From a virus, in IMG/VR virus record IMGVR_UViG_3300032083_000290, positions 1 through 38,761 of that record: a stretch of 38,761 nt of DNA. One strand, written 5' to 3'. The position numbers were made by a program, and so were the translations under genes. The notes beneath the pieces are model-generated. The model ran no database searches. It worked only from the letters and a program-made list of their open reading frames with translations, and had not been told where the DNA came from. How positions within the stretch are numbered: the first letter of the stretch is position 1; each line of letters starts with the position of its first letter. Positions 21,328 through 28,242 of this stretch are shown here, in pieces.

Positions 21328-21842
21328 TGTCTTTAGCATCAGTACTATCAGGTAAAGGTGTAACAAAAGCTGTTAAAAAAGCCATTACTAAACATAAGAA
21401 AAAAGTCAATAAAAAAGATAAGTTAGACCCTACTCCTAGTTCTCCTAGAAGTGCTATTGTTCAAGCTCAACAATTTAAAAAAATACAGTCTGGGTTAGAA
21501 AAACAATATGATAAAACGTTATCTGCATACAATAAAATAAAAGATAAAAAAAGTGAAACAGCTATGTTAATGCGTAATAAATTAAATGACATGGCTAAAA
21601 AAATAAAAGGTAAGAAGCAGATACCTATGCTACCTCAAGGTAAAAACAAAGGTGGACTTATTGAACCTACAGCTAATCAAACAGGTTTAAAGAAATTACC
21701 TACATCTGTACGTAACAAAATGGGTTATATGTATGGTGGTGGTATGCCTAAGAAACCTAGAATGAGCAATATGGATTATCGTAAAGGTGGTCTTGTAATT
21801 ATGATAGGACAAGCAAAACCTATAAAGAAAGGAAAAAAATAA
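21327..21842 (+). CDS. Lys-rich hypothetical protein, 171 aa
   Basis: N-terminal 35 residues are very basic (V-K-K-A-I-T-K-H-K-K-K). A helical middle contains two Q/K-rich segments; the tail has Y-M-Y-G-G-G-M-P-K-K and Y-R-K-G-G. The G-G-M/K-G-G motifs resemble those of the next gene. TAATG junctions connect it to both neighbours. Function unknown. Confidence 0.7.
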   Translation: MSLASVLSGKGVTKAVKKAITKHKKKVNKKDKLDPTPSSPRSAIVQAQQFKKIQSGLEKQYDKTLSAYNKIKDKKSETAMLMRNKLNDMAKKIKGKKQIPMLPQGKNKGGLIEPTANQTGLKKLPTSVRNKMGYMYGGGMPKKPRMSNMDYRKGGLVIMIGQAKPIKKGKK

Positions 21843-22150
21843 TGGCTGGAAAAACTGACAAAAAACTTACTAAAAAAGATATGTATAATAAAAAAATATT
21901 AGATACATTATCTGATAAACAAATTATGGATAATCTTATTAGACTTAAACTAGTAGACCCTAAAGCTCAAGGTTTTAAAATGGGTGGTATGGCTAAAAAG
22001 AAAACTAAGTACATGGCAAAGGGTGGCATGAAAAAAACTAAGTATATGGCTAAAGGTGGTGCTACTAAAAAAACAAAGTACATGGCTAAAGGTGGTGCTA
22101 CTAAAAAAACAAAGTACATGGCTAGAGGTGGAGCAGTTAAACGTAAATAA
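21842..22150 (+). CDS. Tandem KKTKYMAKGG-repeat protein, 102 aa
   Basis: Residues 48-95 consist of four back-to-back units of the form G-G-x-x-K-K-T-K-Y-M-A-K, 11-13 residues each (DNA 21983-22126), ending G-G-A-V-K-R-K. The N-terminal 45 residues are a helical, non-repeated domain. The repeated basic and aromatic units would suit multivalent binding to DNA or RNA inside the virion or cell. Repeat number is likely to vary between related phages. Confidence 0.75.
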   Translation: MAGKTDKKLTKKDMYNKKILDTLSDKQIMDNLIRLKLVDPKAQGFKMGGMAKKKTKYMAKGGMKKTKYMAKGGATKKTKYMAKGGATKKTKYMARGGAVKRK

Positions 22151-22860
22151 TGTCCTATCTCATAAGTAACGTACCACATTTTAAATGTTGGGTACGGAGA
22201 GAATTCACTTGTAATCATTTAAACTATCACGGTGAATATCTCCATGCATTAGCTTTTGCAGTAAATACAATACCTGACAGGTCACTAAGCTTTCAGGTAG
22301 TATTTACAGGAAGCACTGAAGACGATAATGTACACGGTGGTGCAATGTGGGCAAGGATGCCTATACAAGCACTCGTAGCTGACATACCTGTAGATGAATG
22401 GGCAGAACCTATGGAAGACCATTTGTGTCAACCTTGGGATTGTGAATCAAGACATCATAGTATCATAGTCATGGACAGGGTAAGTTCCTCTCCGTGGTTA
22501 TGTAAGATAGGTAATGAGTTCTATACAGCCAAGTATATGTTTACTGTTGATTATACAGATAGTGATATAGCAGATGACCCTGCACAGCATAAACAATCAC
22601 ACGTGATGTATTTAATTGATGCAGGTAAATGGACAGGTAATATTGTAGCATTACCGAATAACAGAGTAAGAGCCACAAGCCCTGCTCTATGGGTTACAGG
22701 TGAAGGTGCTCCTGATTTTACTCCATCTCAATGGACACATTCAGCAGAGGCACACGAATCTTACCTAGACCCCTATACTACGTTTAATAATTTATATGAG
22801 GATAATAATGGGTCACTCACCAAAAAAAGTAAAAGCAACAATAAAAAAAGTAGCAAGTAA
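22150..22860 (+). CDS. Conserved marine phage protein, 236 aa
   Basis: M-S-Y-L-I-S-N-V-P-H-F-K-C-W-V-R-R-E-F, H-G-E-Y-L-H-A-L-A-F-A-V-N and H-G-G-A-M-W-A-R-M-P-I-Q-A-L-V form a pattern I associate with pelagiphage and cyanophage genomes, unknown function. Predicted soluble, with conserved Trp, His and Cys; the C-terminal 25 residues are Ser/Lys-rich. TAATG start overlap; the 3' end overlaps the next gene by 53 bases. Confidence 0.78.
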   Translation: MSYLISNVPHFKCWVRREFTCNHLNYHGEYLHALAFAVNTIPDRSLSFQVVFTGSTEDDNVHGGAMWARMPIQALVADIPVDEWAEPMEDHLCQPWDCESRHHSIIVMDRVSSSPWLCKIGNEFYTAKYMFTVDYTDSDIADDPAQHKQSHVMYLIDAGKWTGNIVALPNNRVRATSPALWVTGEGAPDFTPSQWTHSAEAHESYLDPYTTFNNLYEDNNGSLTKKSKSNNKKSSK

Positions 22861-23101
22861 ATTAAAGAAGGCTAGTAAAGCCCACGCAGGTCAGGCTAAA
22901 ACTTTGTCTAAACTTAAGTTAAATAAAGGTGGGAGTACAGTAAACAGTGCTGGGAATTATACTAAACCAACCATGCGTAAGAAATTATTTAGTCAAATCA
23001 AATCAGGTGGTTCAGGTGGTGCACCCGGTCAATGGTCTGCACGAAAAGCCCAAATGCTTGCCAAACAATACAAAGCCAAGGGTGGTGGATATAGAGGATA
23101 A
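22808..23101 (+). CDS. Conserved basic phage protein, 97 aa
   Basis: ATG at 22808 (M-G-H-S-P-K-K-V) has GAGGA upstream and is preferred to the ATG four codons earlier. N-terminal polylysine helix, then S-A-G-N-Y-T-K-P-T-M-R-K-K-L-F, G-G-A-P-G-Q-W-S-A-R-K-A-Q-M-L-A-K-Q-Y-K, a domain recurring in many tailed phages, usually near the structural genes. No function is established. Confidence 0.8.
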   Translation: MGHSPKKVKATIKKVASKLKKASKAHAGQAKTLSKLKLNKGGSTVNSAGNYTKPTMRKKLFSQIKSGGSGGAPGQWSARKAQMLAKQYKAKGGGYRG

Positions 23102-23409
23102 TGGCAAAAAAGAAAAAGGCAGACCCTAAAGTTGGCACAGGAAAAAAACCAAAAGGTAGTGACAGGCGATTATACACGGATGAAAATCCTAAAGACACAG
23201 TTAGCATCAAGTTTGCCACAGTTGCAGATGCAAAAGCAACCATTGCAAAAGTTAAGAGAATCAATAAACCGTATGCGAGAAAGATACAAATCCTTACTGT
23301 CCTTGAACAACGAGCCAAAGTATCTGGGAAGAGGGAGCAAGCAGCCCTCGCAAAACGAGCAAAAGAACAATTAAAAAGGAAGCATGAGAATGACAAAAGA
23401 AAAATGTGA
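23101..23409 (+). CDS. Conserved basic phage protein, 102 aa
   Basis: V-G-T-G-K-K-P-K-G-S-D-R-R-L-Y-T-D-E-N-P-K-D-T-V and I-K-F-A-T-V-A-D-A, then I-N-K-P-Y-A-R-K-I-Q-I-L-T-V are the family hallmarks, frequently found next to the preceding gene in other phages. Ends in a Lys/Arg/Glu helix. Unknown function; likely co-assembled with its neighbour. TAATG junction. Confidence 0.8.
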   Translation: MAKKKKADPKVGTGKKPKGSDRRLYTDENPKDTVSIKFATVADAKATIAKVKRINKPYARKIQILTVLEQRAKVSGKREQAALAKRAKEQLKRKHENDKRKM

Positions 23410-23497
23410 TACTTGTAAATGTTATGAATGTGACTGTGAAGAATGTAATTGTAAATGTCATGAAGAACAAGAGGAGGTACAAGGAGTACCTGTGTAA
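23390..23497 (+). CDS. Cys-rich metallothionein-like peptide, 35 aa
   Basis: After M-T-K-E-K the frame reads C-x2-C-x-C-x2-C-x-C-x2-C-x-C-x-C-H, eight Cys and one His in 19 residues, followed by an acidic tail. Dense CxC and CxxC spacing is the mark of metallothioneins, which bind Zn, Cd or Cu as thiolate clusters. The ATG at 23390 is favoured because AAGGA lies 9 bases upstream; the ATG at 23384 would be too close. Overlaps the end of the preceding gene. Metal binding is inferred from composition. Confidence 0.7.
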   Translation: MTKEKCDTCKCYECDCEECNCKCHEEQEEVQGVPV

Positions 23498-23500
23498 TAA

Positions 23501-23683
23501 ATGATTGAGTTTGTGTTAGTGTTTATGATGGGATTAAGAGTAGTAGACCAAACACAAACATTTGAAGACATAGATAGATGCTTGTACTTTGCAGAGAGAT
23601 TACACAAGCAACCTTCAATACCACAAAAGGAAGGACCTAATCTACAAATAACAGCGTATTGTAAACCCATAAGGAAAAAATAA
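23501..23683 (+). CDS. Small protein with hydrophobic N-terminus, 60 aa
   Basis: M-I-E-F-V-L-V-F-M-M-G-L-R-V-V is signal-like. D-I-D-R-C-L-Y-F-A and terminal A-Y-C-K-P-I give two Cys positioned as in the 20209-20421 protein. Likely exported or membrane-anchored. Ribosome site GGAG lies rather far upstream. Unknown function. Confidence 0.66.
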   Translation: MIEFVLVFMMGLRVVDQTQTFEDIDRCLYFAERLHKQPSIPQKEGPNLQITAYCKPIRKK

Positions 23684-23684
23684 A

Positions 23685-24128
23685 ATGTTGGCAGAATTAG
23701 CTGCAGCAAATGCGGCATTTAGTGTAATAAAACAATTCGTGTCCAACGGAAAAGAACTAAGTGGGTGTGCTAAACATATAAGCGATTTTGTATTCTCAAA
23801 GGAAGCAATAGAAAAAAACTTAAAGAAAAAGAAAGCTAAAGGTGTAGGTGGCACAGACTTAGAAGAGTTCATGGCTCTTGAGCAGATAAAAGAAAAAGAA
23901 GAAGAACTCAAGAAGATGATGATATATCTAGGTAGACCCGGATTATGGCAAGATTGGCAAGCCTTTCAAGCTGAAGCACGTAAGTCTAGACGTTATCAAG
24001 AAAAGATGGCACAGAAACGTCAAGAAGAATTAATGGAATACTTAGGATACGGAATAGCATTTATACTCGTACTATTCTTTGCAGGACTGTTAGCATGGGC
24101 AGCAGGTAAATGGGTAGGAAAGTTTTGA
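23685..24128 (+). CDS. Conserved marine phage protein with C-terminal membrane helix, 147 aa
   Basis: M-L-A-E-L-A-A-A-N-A-A-F-S-V-I-K-Q and L-E-E-F-M-A-L-E-Q-I-K-E-K-E, followed by M-I-Y-L-G-R-P-G-L-W-Q-D-W, recur in marine phages. Residues 60-118 form a charged coiled coil; 120-143 are a single transmembrane helix near the C-terminus. Proximity to holin and lysozyme suggests a lysis or spanin-like role, but it could be a virion membrane-channel component. Not established. Confidence 0.74.
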   Translation: MLAELAAANAAFSVIKQFVSNGKELSGCAKHISDFVFSKEAIEKNLKKKKAKGVGGTDLEEFMALEQIKEKEEELKKMMIYLGRPGLWQDWQAFQAEARKSRRYQEKMAQKRQEELMEYLGYGIAFILVLFFAGLLAWAAGKWVGKF

Positions 24129-24265
24129 GTCCTTGTGTAGGCATCTGTAAATTACAAGGTAATATCTGTATAGGATGTTTTAGAACAATAGAACAAATAA
24201 AGGAAGCGTATGAAAGCACCACAAAAATCACTAGTAAGTTGGACAAAACAGAAGTGGACAACTAA
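24125..24265 (+). CDS. DUF1289-type four-Cys protein, 46 aa, TTG start
   Basis: (M)S-P-C-V-G-I-C-K-L, C-I-G-C-F-R-T-I-E-Q-I is the DUF1289 pattern: C-x3-C-x6-C-x2-C (Cys4, 8, 15, 18), a probable metal-binding knuckle. The TTG at 24125 is the only possible start before an in-frame stop and has AGGAAAG upstream; it overlaps the previous stop. The 3' third overlaps the next gene in another frame. Bacterial members are small proteins of unknown function, so capture from a host is possible. Confidence 0.72.
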   Translation: MSPCVGICKLQGNICIGCFRTIEQIKEAYESTTKITSKLDKTEVDN

Positions 24266-24455
24266 AAGTGGCAAGCCTAGTACACAAGGGTCAAAAGCTA
24301 CCGGTGAACGTTATCTACCTGAAAAAGCAATTAAGGCTCTTTCTAGTTCTGAATACGCCGCCAGTACGGCTGCTAAACGCAAAGCAACTAGAGCAGGTAG
24401 ACAAATATCTAAACAGCCCAAAACGATTGCTAAAAAAACGGCGAGATTTAGATGA
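24210..24455 (+). CDS. Conserved basic phage protein, 81 aa
   Basis: M-K-A-P-Q-K-S-L-V-S-W-T-K-Q-K-W, T-K-S-G-K-P-S-T-Q-G, A-T-G-E-R-Y-L-P and K-Q-P-K-T-I-A-K-K-T-A-R-F-R form a family common to marine podoviruses and cyanomyoviruses. Strongly basic and probably disordered in parts. AAAGGAAG box upstream. Function unknown; a DNA-associated virion role is plausible. Confidence 0.78.
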   Translation: MKAPQKSLVSWTKQKWTTKSGKPSTQGSKATGERYLPEKAIKALSSSEYAASTAAKRKATRAGRQISKQPKTIAKKTARFR

Positions 24456-24577
24456 AAAAATACGAACTATATCTAAAATTAGCGAAGCCATTCCTGAAGG
24501 TAGGAAACTATCTTCACAACCTACACGTAAAAGAACTAAGGAAATGGCAAGAAAGCCAAGGAATTAGGAGACTATAA
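24452..24577 (+). CDS. Small basic protein, 41 aa
   Basis: M-K-K-Y-E-L-Y-L-K-L-A-K-P-F-L-K-V-G-N-Y-L-H-N-L-H, then a basic helix ending R-K-W-Q-E-S-Q-G-I-R-R-L. ATGA overlap with the preceding stop supports it as a real coupled gene. A longer frame at 24268-24567 in another register is judged a shadow. Amphipathic; may bind membrane or nucleic acid. Confidence 0.62.
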   Translation: MKKYELYLKLAKPFLKVGNYLHNLHVKELRKWQESQGIRRL

Positions 24578-24825
24578 TAGTCACAGTTGAGCAGTTTCTT
24601 AAATGGAAAATATTACCAAGATGTATGATGCTTGCTAGTACAGTTATGTCATGGAGATGTGCTGAATGGTTTATGGATTTAGATGCACCGACTGCTGCAC
24701 AGTCAGCCTTCGTATCAGTAGTTATGGGTGTGATGACAGGTGTCTTTGGCATTTGGATGGGTCACGAGCATAGAGGAGACAATAATGTTAACAGCGTTGA
24801 TAGGACCAATCGCAAACCTCGCTAG
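24577..24825 (+). CDS. Small membrane protein, possible holin, apparent AUA start
   Basis: In frame from 24577 the product begins (M)V-T-V-E-Q-F-L-K-W-K-I-L-P, like a marine phage family of two-helix proteins placed before the holin and lysozyme. Hydrophobic segments lie at about 13-35 and 48-67 (F-V-S-V-V-M-G-V-M-T-G-V-F-G-I-W-M). No ATG, GTG or TTG exists between the in-frame stop at 24565 and the internal ATG at 24625, but ATA at 24577 sits 6 bases after AGGAG. Either AUA is used, or a start base was lost, or translation begins at 24625 with no ribosome site. Confidence 0.62.
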   Translation: MVTVEQFLKWKILPRCMMLASTVMSWRCAEWFMDLDAPTAAQSAFVSVVMGVMTGVFGIWMGHEHRGDNNVNSVDRTNRKPR

Positions 24826-25177
24826 TTCTTGGATGGACAGTAAGGTTGAAAAGGTTAAGGCTGAAGGACAAGCAAAGGTAGCACAAGCTAAAGCTAAAGC
24901 AGTTGTAGCTGAAAAGATAGCAACAGGTGAAGTGGCATGGGAAAAGTCTATGGCTGATGCCACAGATAATAGCTGGAAAGATGAATTTGCCTTGACAGTT
25001 TTACTTTTACCTGCTATACTAGTGTTCATTCCTAGCATGACAGAATATGTAAGAACAGGGTTTGAGGTATTGAATACACTACCTGAGTGGTATCAGTACC
25101 TTTTGTTTATAGCTATTAGTGCATCATTTGGTATCAAGGGTGCAGGACAAGCTATGAAGATTATGGGGAAGAAATGA
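24785..25177 (+). CDS. Holin, GTA/3-TM type
   Basis: 130 aa. The start M-L-T-A-L-I-G-P-I-A-N-L at 24785 follows GAGGAG. An N-terminal hydrophobic helix and an Ala/Lys/Val-rich coiled coil (about 20-60) precede W-K-D-E-F-A-L-T-V-L-L-L-P-A-I-L-V-F-I-P and a final pair with A-S-F-G-I-K-G. The W-K-D-E-F and S-F-G-I-K marks match the 3-TM holin family known from gene transfer agents. It should permeabilise the inner membrane and release the lysozyme encoded next (ATGA overlap). Confidence 0.82.
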   Translation: MLTALIGPIANLASSWMDSKVEKVKAEGQAKVAQAKAKAVVAEKIATGEVAWEKSMADATDNSWKDEFALTVLLLPAILVFIPSMTEYVRTGFEVLNTLPEWYQYLLFIAISASFGIKGAGQAMKIMGKK

Positions 25178-25641
25178 ACTTAATAAAACTACAAGATGAA
25201 ATAGCAAATGACGAAGGTGTTAAGTACGAAATATACAAATGTTCAGAAGGATACCCTACTGGGGGTATAGGACACCTAATTACCGAATGGGATGAAGAAT
25301 ATTATGAAAAACCTATAGGAACAAAGATTCCACACGAACAAGTGGATGATTGGTTTGCGAAAGACATAGAAACAACTATAAAAGATTGTAACCTATTATT
25401 TTCGCAATTTAATAATCTACCTGATGATATACAACATGTATTAGCTAATATGTGTTTTCAATTAGGTAGACCTCGTTTATCTAAATTTAAAAATATGATT
25501 GCTGCCGTAGAAGATTTGGACTGGTATAAAATGGCAGACGAGATGGAAAATTCTCGTTGGTTTAAACAAACACCTAATAGAGCCAAGCGTTTAATAGCAA
25601 TCGTTGATAGACACTATCACAGAGAGAATGTACCAGTATGA
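25174..25641 (+). CDS. Endolysin, T4-type lysozyme (GH24), Cys at the Asp20 position
   Basis: Cleaves the MurNAc-GlcNAc bond of peptidoglycan. Glu14 (D-E-G) and Thr29 in I-Y-K-C-S-E-G-Y-P-T-G-G-I-G-H correspond to Glu11 and Thr26 of T4 lysozyme (I-Y-K-D-T-E-G-Y-Y-T-I-G-I-G-H). The T4 Asp20 position is Cys23. The T4 D20C mutant is known to stay active, so the enzyme is probably functional. No signal peptide, hence holin-dependent. Overlaps holin and small terminase genes by 4 bases each. Confidence 0.9.
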   Translation: MNLIKLQDEIANDEGVKYEIYKCSEGYPTGGIGHLITEWDEEYYEKPIGTKIPHEQVDDWFAKDIETTIKDCNLLFSQFNNLPDDIQHVLANMCFQLGRPRLSKFKNMIAAVEDLDWYKMADEMENSRWFKQTPNRAKRLIAIVDRHYHRENVPV

Positions 25642-26000
25642 GTAGACAATTAACTGAAAGACAACAGAAGTTTCTTGATGTACTATTTGATGGTGCAGGT
25701 GGGGATGTAGCACAGGCTAAAGTCCTTGCAGGATATTCTGAAACTTCTAGTACAACAGATATAATTAAATCTCTTAAAGAAGAGATTATGGAAGCCACAC
25801 AACTATATATGGGTAGAAACGCACCTAAGGCTGCTGTGGCTATGGTAAGTGGTGTAGATGACCCTACCCAGCTTGGCATACGAGACAAGCTCTCAGCAAG
25901 CAAGGAACTGCTAGACAGAGTAGGTTTAATTAAGACCGAGAAGGTACAAGTAGAAGCATCAGGTGGAGTAATGATATTACCTCCAAAAAATAAGGAGTAG
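25638..26000 (+). CDS. terS: Terminase small subunit
   Basis: 120 aa. L-T-E-R-Q-Q-K-F-L-D-V-L-F, A-K-V-L-A-G-Y-S-E-T-S and I-K-S-L-K-E-E-I form the usual N-terminal helix-turn-helix; L-S-A-S-K-E-L-L-D-R-V-G-L and a final M-I-L-P-P-K are typical small-terminase endings. It recognises phage DNA and regulates the motor. The large subunit lies two genes downstream. Confidence 0.85.
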   Translation: MSRQLTERQQKFLDVLFDGAGGDVAQAKVLAGYSETSSTTDIIKSLKEEIMEATQLYMGRNAPKAAVAMVSGVDDPTQLGIRDKLSASKELLDRVGLIKTEKVQVEASGGVMILPPKNKE

Positions 26001-26004
26001 AATA

Positions 26005-26406
26005 ATGGGTGGCATAGGAAGTTTTATAGGAAAAAAAGTTGCAAAGAAAGTAGTTAAAAAAGTTGCTAAGAAAGTTGCACCAAAAAAGAAAGTTGTGGAG
26101 ACTAAACCTAAAAAGAAAACAACAAATAATCAAAGTATGTGGGTTAAAGTACCTAACAAGTATTTTAAAGATGAAGAAAAGTATGAAGCAATGATAGACT
26201 CTGGAAAAAAACTTTCGGATGCTCAACTTAAAGCATATTCTAAAGCAATAAAATTTACTACTGATGAGTTGGCTTATATAGATGATAGAGCATACGTAAC
26301 ACGTAAAGCAAGAGACAACATATCAGGAACAGTAAAACATGCTTTAGAAAGCATGGATTATTTTGGTGCACCTAAAAAATATTTAAGCTTGTATAAAAGT
26401 AAATAA
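26005..26406 (+). CDS. Hypothetical protein with polylysine N-terminus, 133 aa
   Basis: The first 40 residues repeat K-K-V-A-K-K-V-V-K-K motifs after M-G-G-I-G-S-F-I-G. The rest is a mixed helical domain (Y-F-K-D-E-E-K-Y-E-A-M, L-A-Y-I-D-D-R-A-Y-V). AAGGAG box upstream. Lies within the terminase gene group; DNA contact during packaging is possible from charge only. Confidence 0.72.
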   Translation: MGGIGSFIGKKVAKKVVKKVAKKVAPKKKVVETKPKKKTTNNQSMWVKVPNKYFKDEEKYEAMIDSGKKLSDAQLKAYSKAIKFTTDELAYIDDRAYVTRKARDNISGTVKHALESMDYFGAPKKYLSLYKSK

Positions 26407-26407
26407 A

Positions 26408-26809
26408 ATGAATAGAAGTTTAGGTAAGTGGAAGTTACCACAACCAACAGATGTAAAAGATGAAGAAGGTAAAGAGTGGTCTAAGATACCACGTATATCA
26501 CGAATAGTACCTTTTGGTTATGAAAAGAATGAAGAAGACCCTGACATACTTAATCCAATACCCTTTGAACTTGAAGCCATTGAGATGGCTAGAAAATATG
26601 TAAAACAGTATTCCTTTAGACAAGTTGCTAATTGGGTTACTCAAAAAACAGGTAGAGAGATATCTCACGTAGGATTAAGAAAAAGGTTAATGCATGAGCA
26701 ACAACGTAAGAACCAAGCTAGAACTCTCAGAAAATGGTCTGAGTATGCCCAGAAGGCAATCGAAAAGGCGAAAGCCATCGAAGAAGAAAGACTCGGTTCA
26801 AAAGCCTAG
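26408..26809 (+). CDS. Terminase-associated helix-turn-helix protein, 133 aa
   Basis: P-R-I-S-R-I-V-P-F-G-Y-E, I-P-F-E-L-E-A-I-E-M-A-R and Y-S-F-R-Q-V-A-N-W-V-T-Q-K-T-G-R-E-I-S-H-V-G-L-R-K-R form a resolvase-like helix-turn-helix (about 67-95) seen directly before the large terminase in many marine phages. The Lys/Arg/Glu-rich tail overlaps the TerL start. Probably a DNA-binding packaging accessory. Confidence 0.78.
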   Translation: MNRSLGKWKLPQPTDVKDEEGKEWSKIPRISRIVPFGYEKNEEDPDILNPIPFELEAIEMARKYVKQYSFRQVANWVTQKTGREISHVGLRKRLMHEQQRKNQARTLRKWSEYAQKAIEKAKAIEEERLGSKA

Positions 26810-28241
26810 TGTAGTAGAAGTAGAACGTCTAGATGATGAAGAATCTCTTAACGTAATATTTAAACCAAACGCAGGACCACAAACGCAGTTTCTTGCTGCA
26901 AATGAAAGAGAAGTACTATATGGAGGTAGTGCAGGTGGTGGTAAAAGCTATGCCATGCTTGCTGACCCACTCCGATACATGGGTCATCCATCATTTAGTG
27001 GATTACTATTAAGACATACAACAGAAGAATTAAGAGAGTTAGTATGGAAGTCACAAGAAATATACCCTAAGATTTGGAAGGGTATAAAATGGTCAGAGAG
27101 AAAGATGCAATGGGTAGCACCATCGGGTGCTAGATTGTGGATGTCATACCTTGACAGAGATGATGACGTATTAAGATATCAAGGATTGGCATTTAGTTGG
27201 ATAGGGTTTGACGAGTTAACGCAATGGGCAACTCCATTTTCATGGAATTACATGCGTTCACGACTAAGAACAGCATCATCAGACTTGCCAATCTATATGA
27301 GAGCAACCACTAACCCGGGAGGTCCGGGTCACGGTTGGGTCAAAAAAATGTTTATTGACCCTGCACCATATGGAAAGACATTCGATGCGACAAATATTGA
27401 GACAGGCGAAGTACTTAAGTATCCAGCAGGACATAGCAAAGCTGGACAAGCATTATTTAAAAGGAAATTTATCCCTGCAAGATTATCTGACAATCCGTAT
27501 CTTTCTAGAGAAGGTGATTACGAAGCAATGTTGCTATCCCTCCCAGAGCAACAGCGTAGGCAATTACTTGAGGGCGATTGGGATATTAAAGAAGGTGCTG
27601 CCTTTACAGAGTTTAATCGTGATATTCACGTGGTTGAGCCTTTTCACATCCCTCATAATTGGGTCAAATTTAGGTCTTGTGATTATGGGTATGGTTCTTT
27701 TAGTGCAGTGTTATGGTTTGCTGTCTCACCATCTGAACAACTTATTGTCTATAGAGAACTCTATGTTAGCAAAGTCCTTGCCACAGATTTGGCAGATATG
27801 ATTAATGAATTAGAAGCTGAAGATGGTAATATAAAGTATGGTGTCTTAGATAGTTCTTTATGGCATAAACGTGGAGATACAGGACCTTCACTAGCAGAGC
27901 AAATGATTATGAGAGGGTGTAGATTTAGACCTTCAGACAGAAGTAAAGGTAGTCGTGTATCAGGAAAGAATGAGATACATAGACGTTTGCAAGTAGATGA
28001 ATATACAGAAGAGCCTAGAATAGTGTTCTTTGATACCTGTACTAATATGGTGTCACAATTACCAGCTATACCTTTGGATAAAAAGAATCCTGAAGATGTA
28101 GATACTAGAGCAGAAGACCACTTGTATGATGCCCTAAGATATGGTATAATGTCAAGACCAAGATTTAGTATATTTGATTACGACCCACATGGCACACCTA
28201 CTAGAAGTATGCCTGTAGCAGATTCAACATTTGGATATTAA
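26745..28241 (+). CDS. terL: Terminase large subunit
   Basis: Packaging ATPase and nuclease, 498 aa from M-P-R-R-Q-S-K. ATPase: Walker A G-G-S-A-G-G-G-K-S (60-68), Walker B I-G-F-D-E (Asp156, Glu157), coupling A-T-T-N-P-G-G (187-193). Nuclease: Asp313 (C-D-Y-G), Asp369 (V-L-D-S-S) and a late D-H-L-Y-D-A-L-R-Y. The ATG at 26745 is chosen; an ATG 17 codons earlier has a better AAGG box but adds residues that read as a shadow of the upstream frame. Basic N-terminal tail. Confidence 0.95.
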   Translation: MPRRQSKRRKPSKKKDSVQKPSVVEVERLDDEESLNVIFKPNAGPQTQFLAANEREVLYGGSAGGGKSYAMLADPLRYMGHPSFSGLLLRHTTEELRELVWKSQEIYPKIWKGIKWSERKMQWVAPSGARLWMSYLDRDDDVLRYQGLAFSWIGFDELTQWATPFSWNYMRSRLRTASSDLPIYMRATTNPGGPGHGWVKKMFIDPAPYGKTFDATNIETGEVLKYPAGHSKAGQALFKRKFIPARLSDNPYLSREGDYEAMLLSLPEQQRRQLLEGDWDIKEGAAFTEFNRDIHVVEPFHIPHNWVKFRSCDYGYGSFSAVLWFAVSPSEQLIVYRELYVSKVLATDLADMINELEAEDGNIKYGVLDSSLWHKRGDTGPSLAEQMIMRGCRFRPSDRSKGSRVSGKNEIHRRLQVDEYTEEPRIVFFDTCTNMVSQLPAIPLDKKNPEDVDTRAEDHLYDALRYGIMSRPRFSIFDYDPHGTPTRSMPVADSTFGY

Positions 28242-28242
28242 T

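Noticed and set aside
21967-22218. Minus-strand open frame of 83 codons across the KKTKYMAKGG repeats
   Set aside because: It is the antisense of a tandem repeat, hydrophobic only because the sense strand is Lys-rich, has no ribosome site and opposes the operon direction.
24268-24567. Plus-strand open frame of 99 codons overlapping the 81-aa and 41-aa genes
   Set aside because: Its first half is a shadow of the conserved 81-aa gene. The 41-aa gene in another frame has an ATGA junction and a more natural composition.
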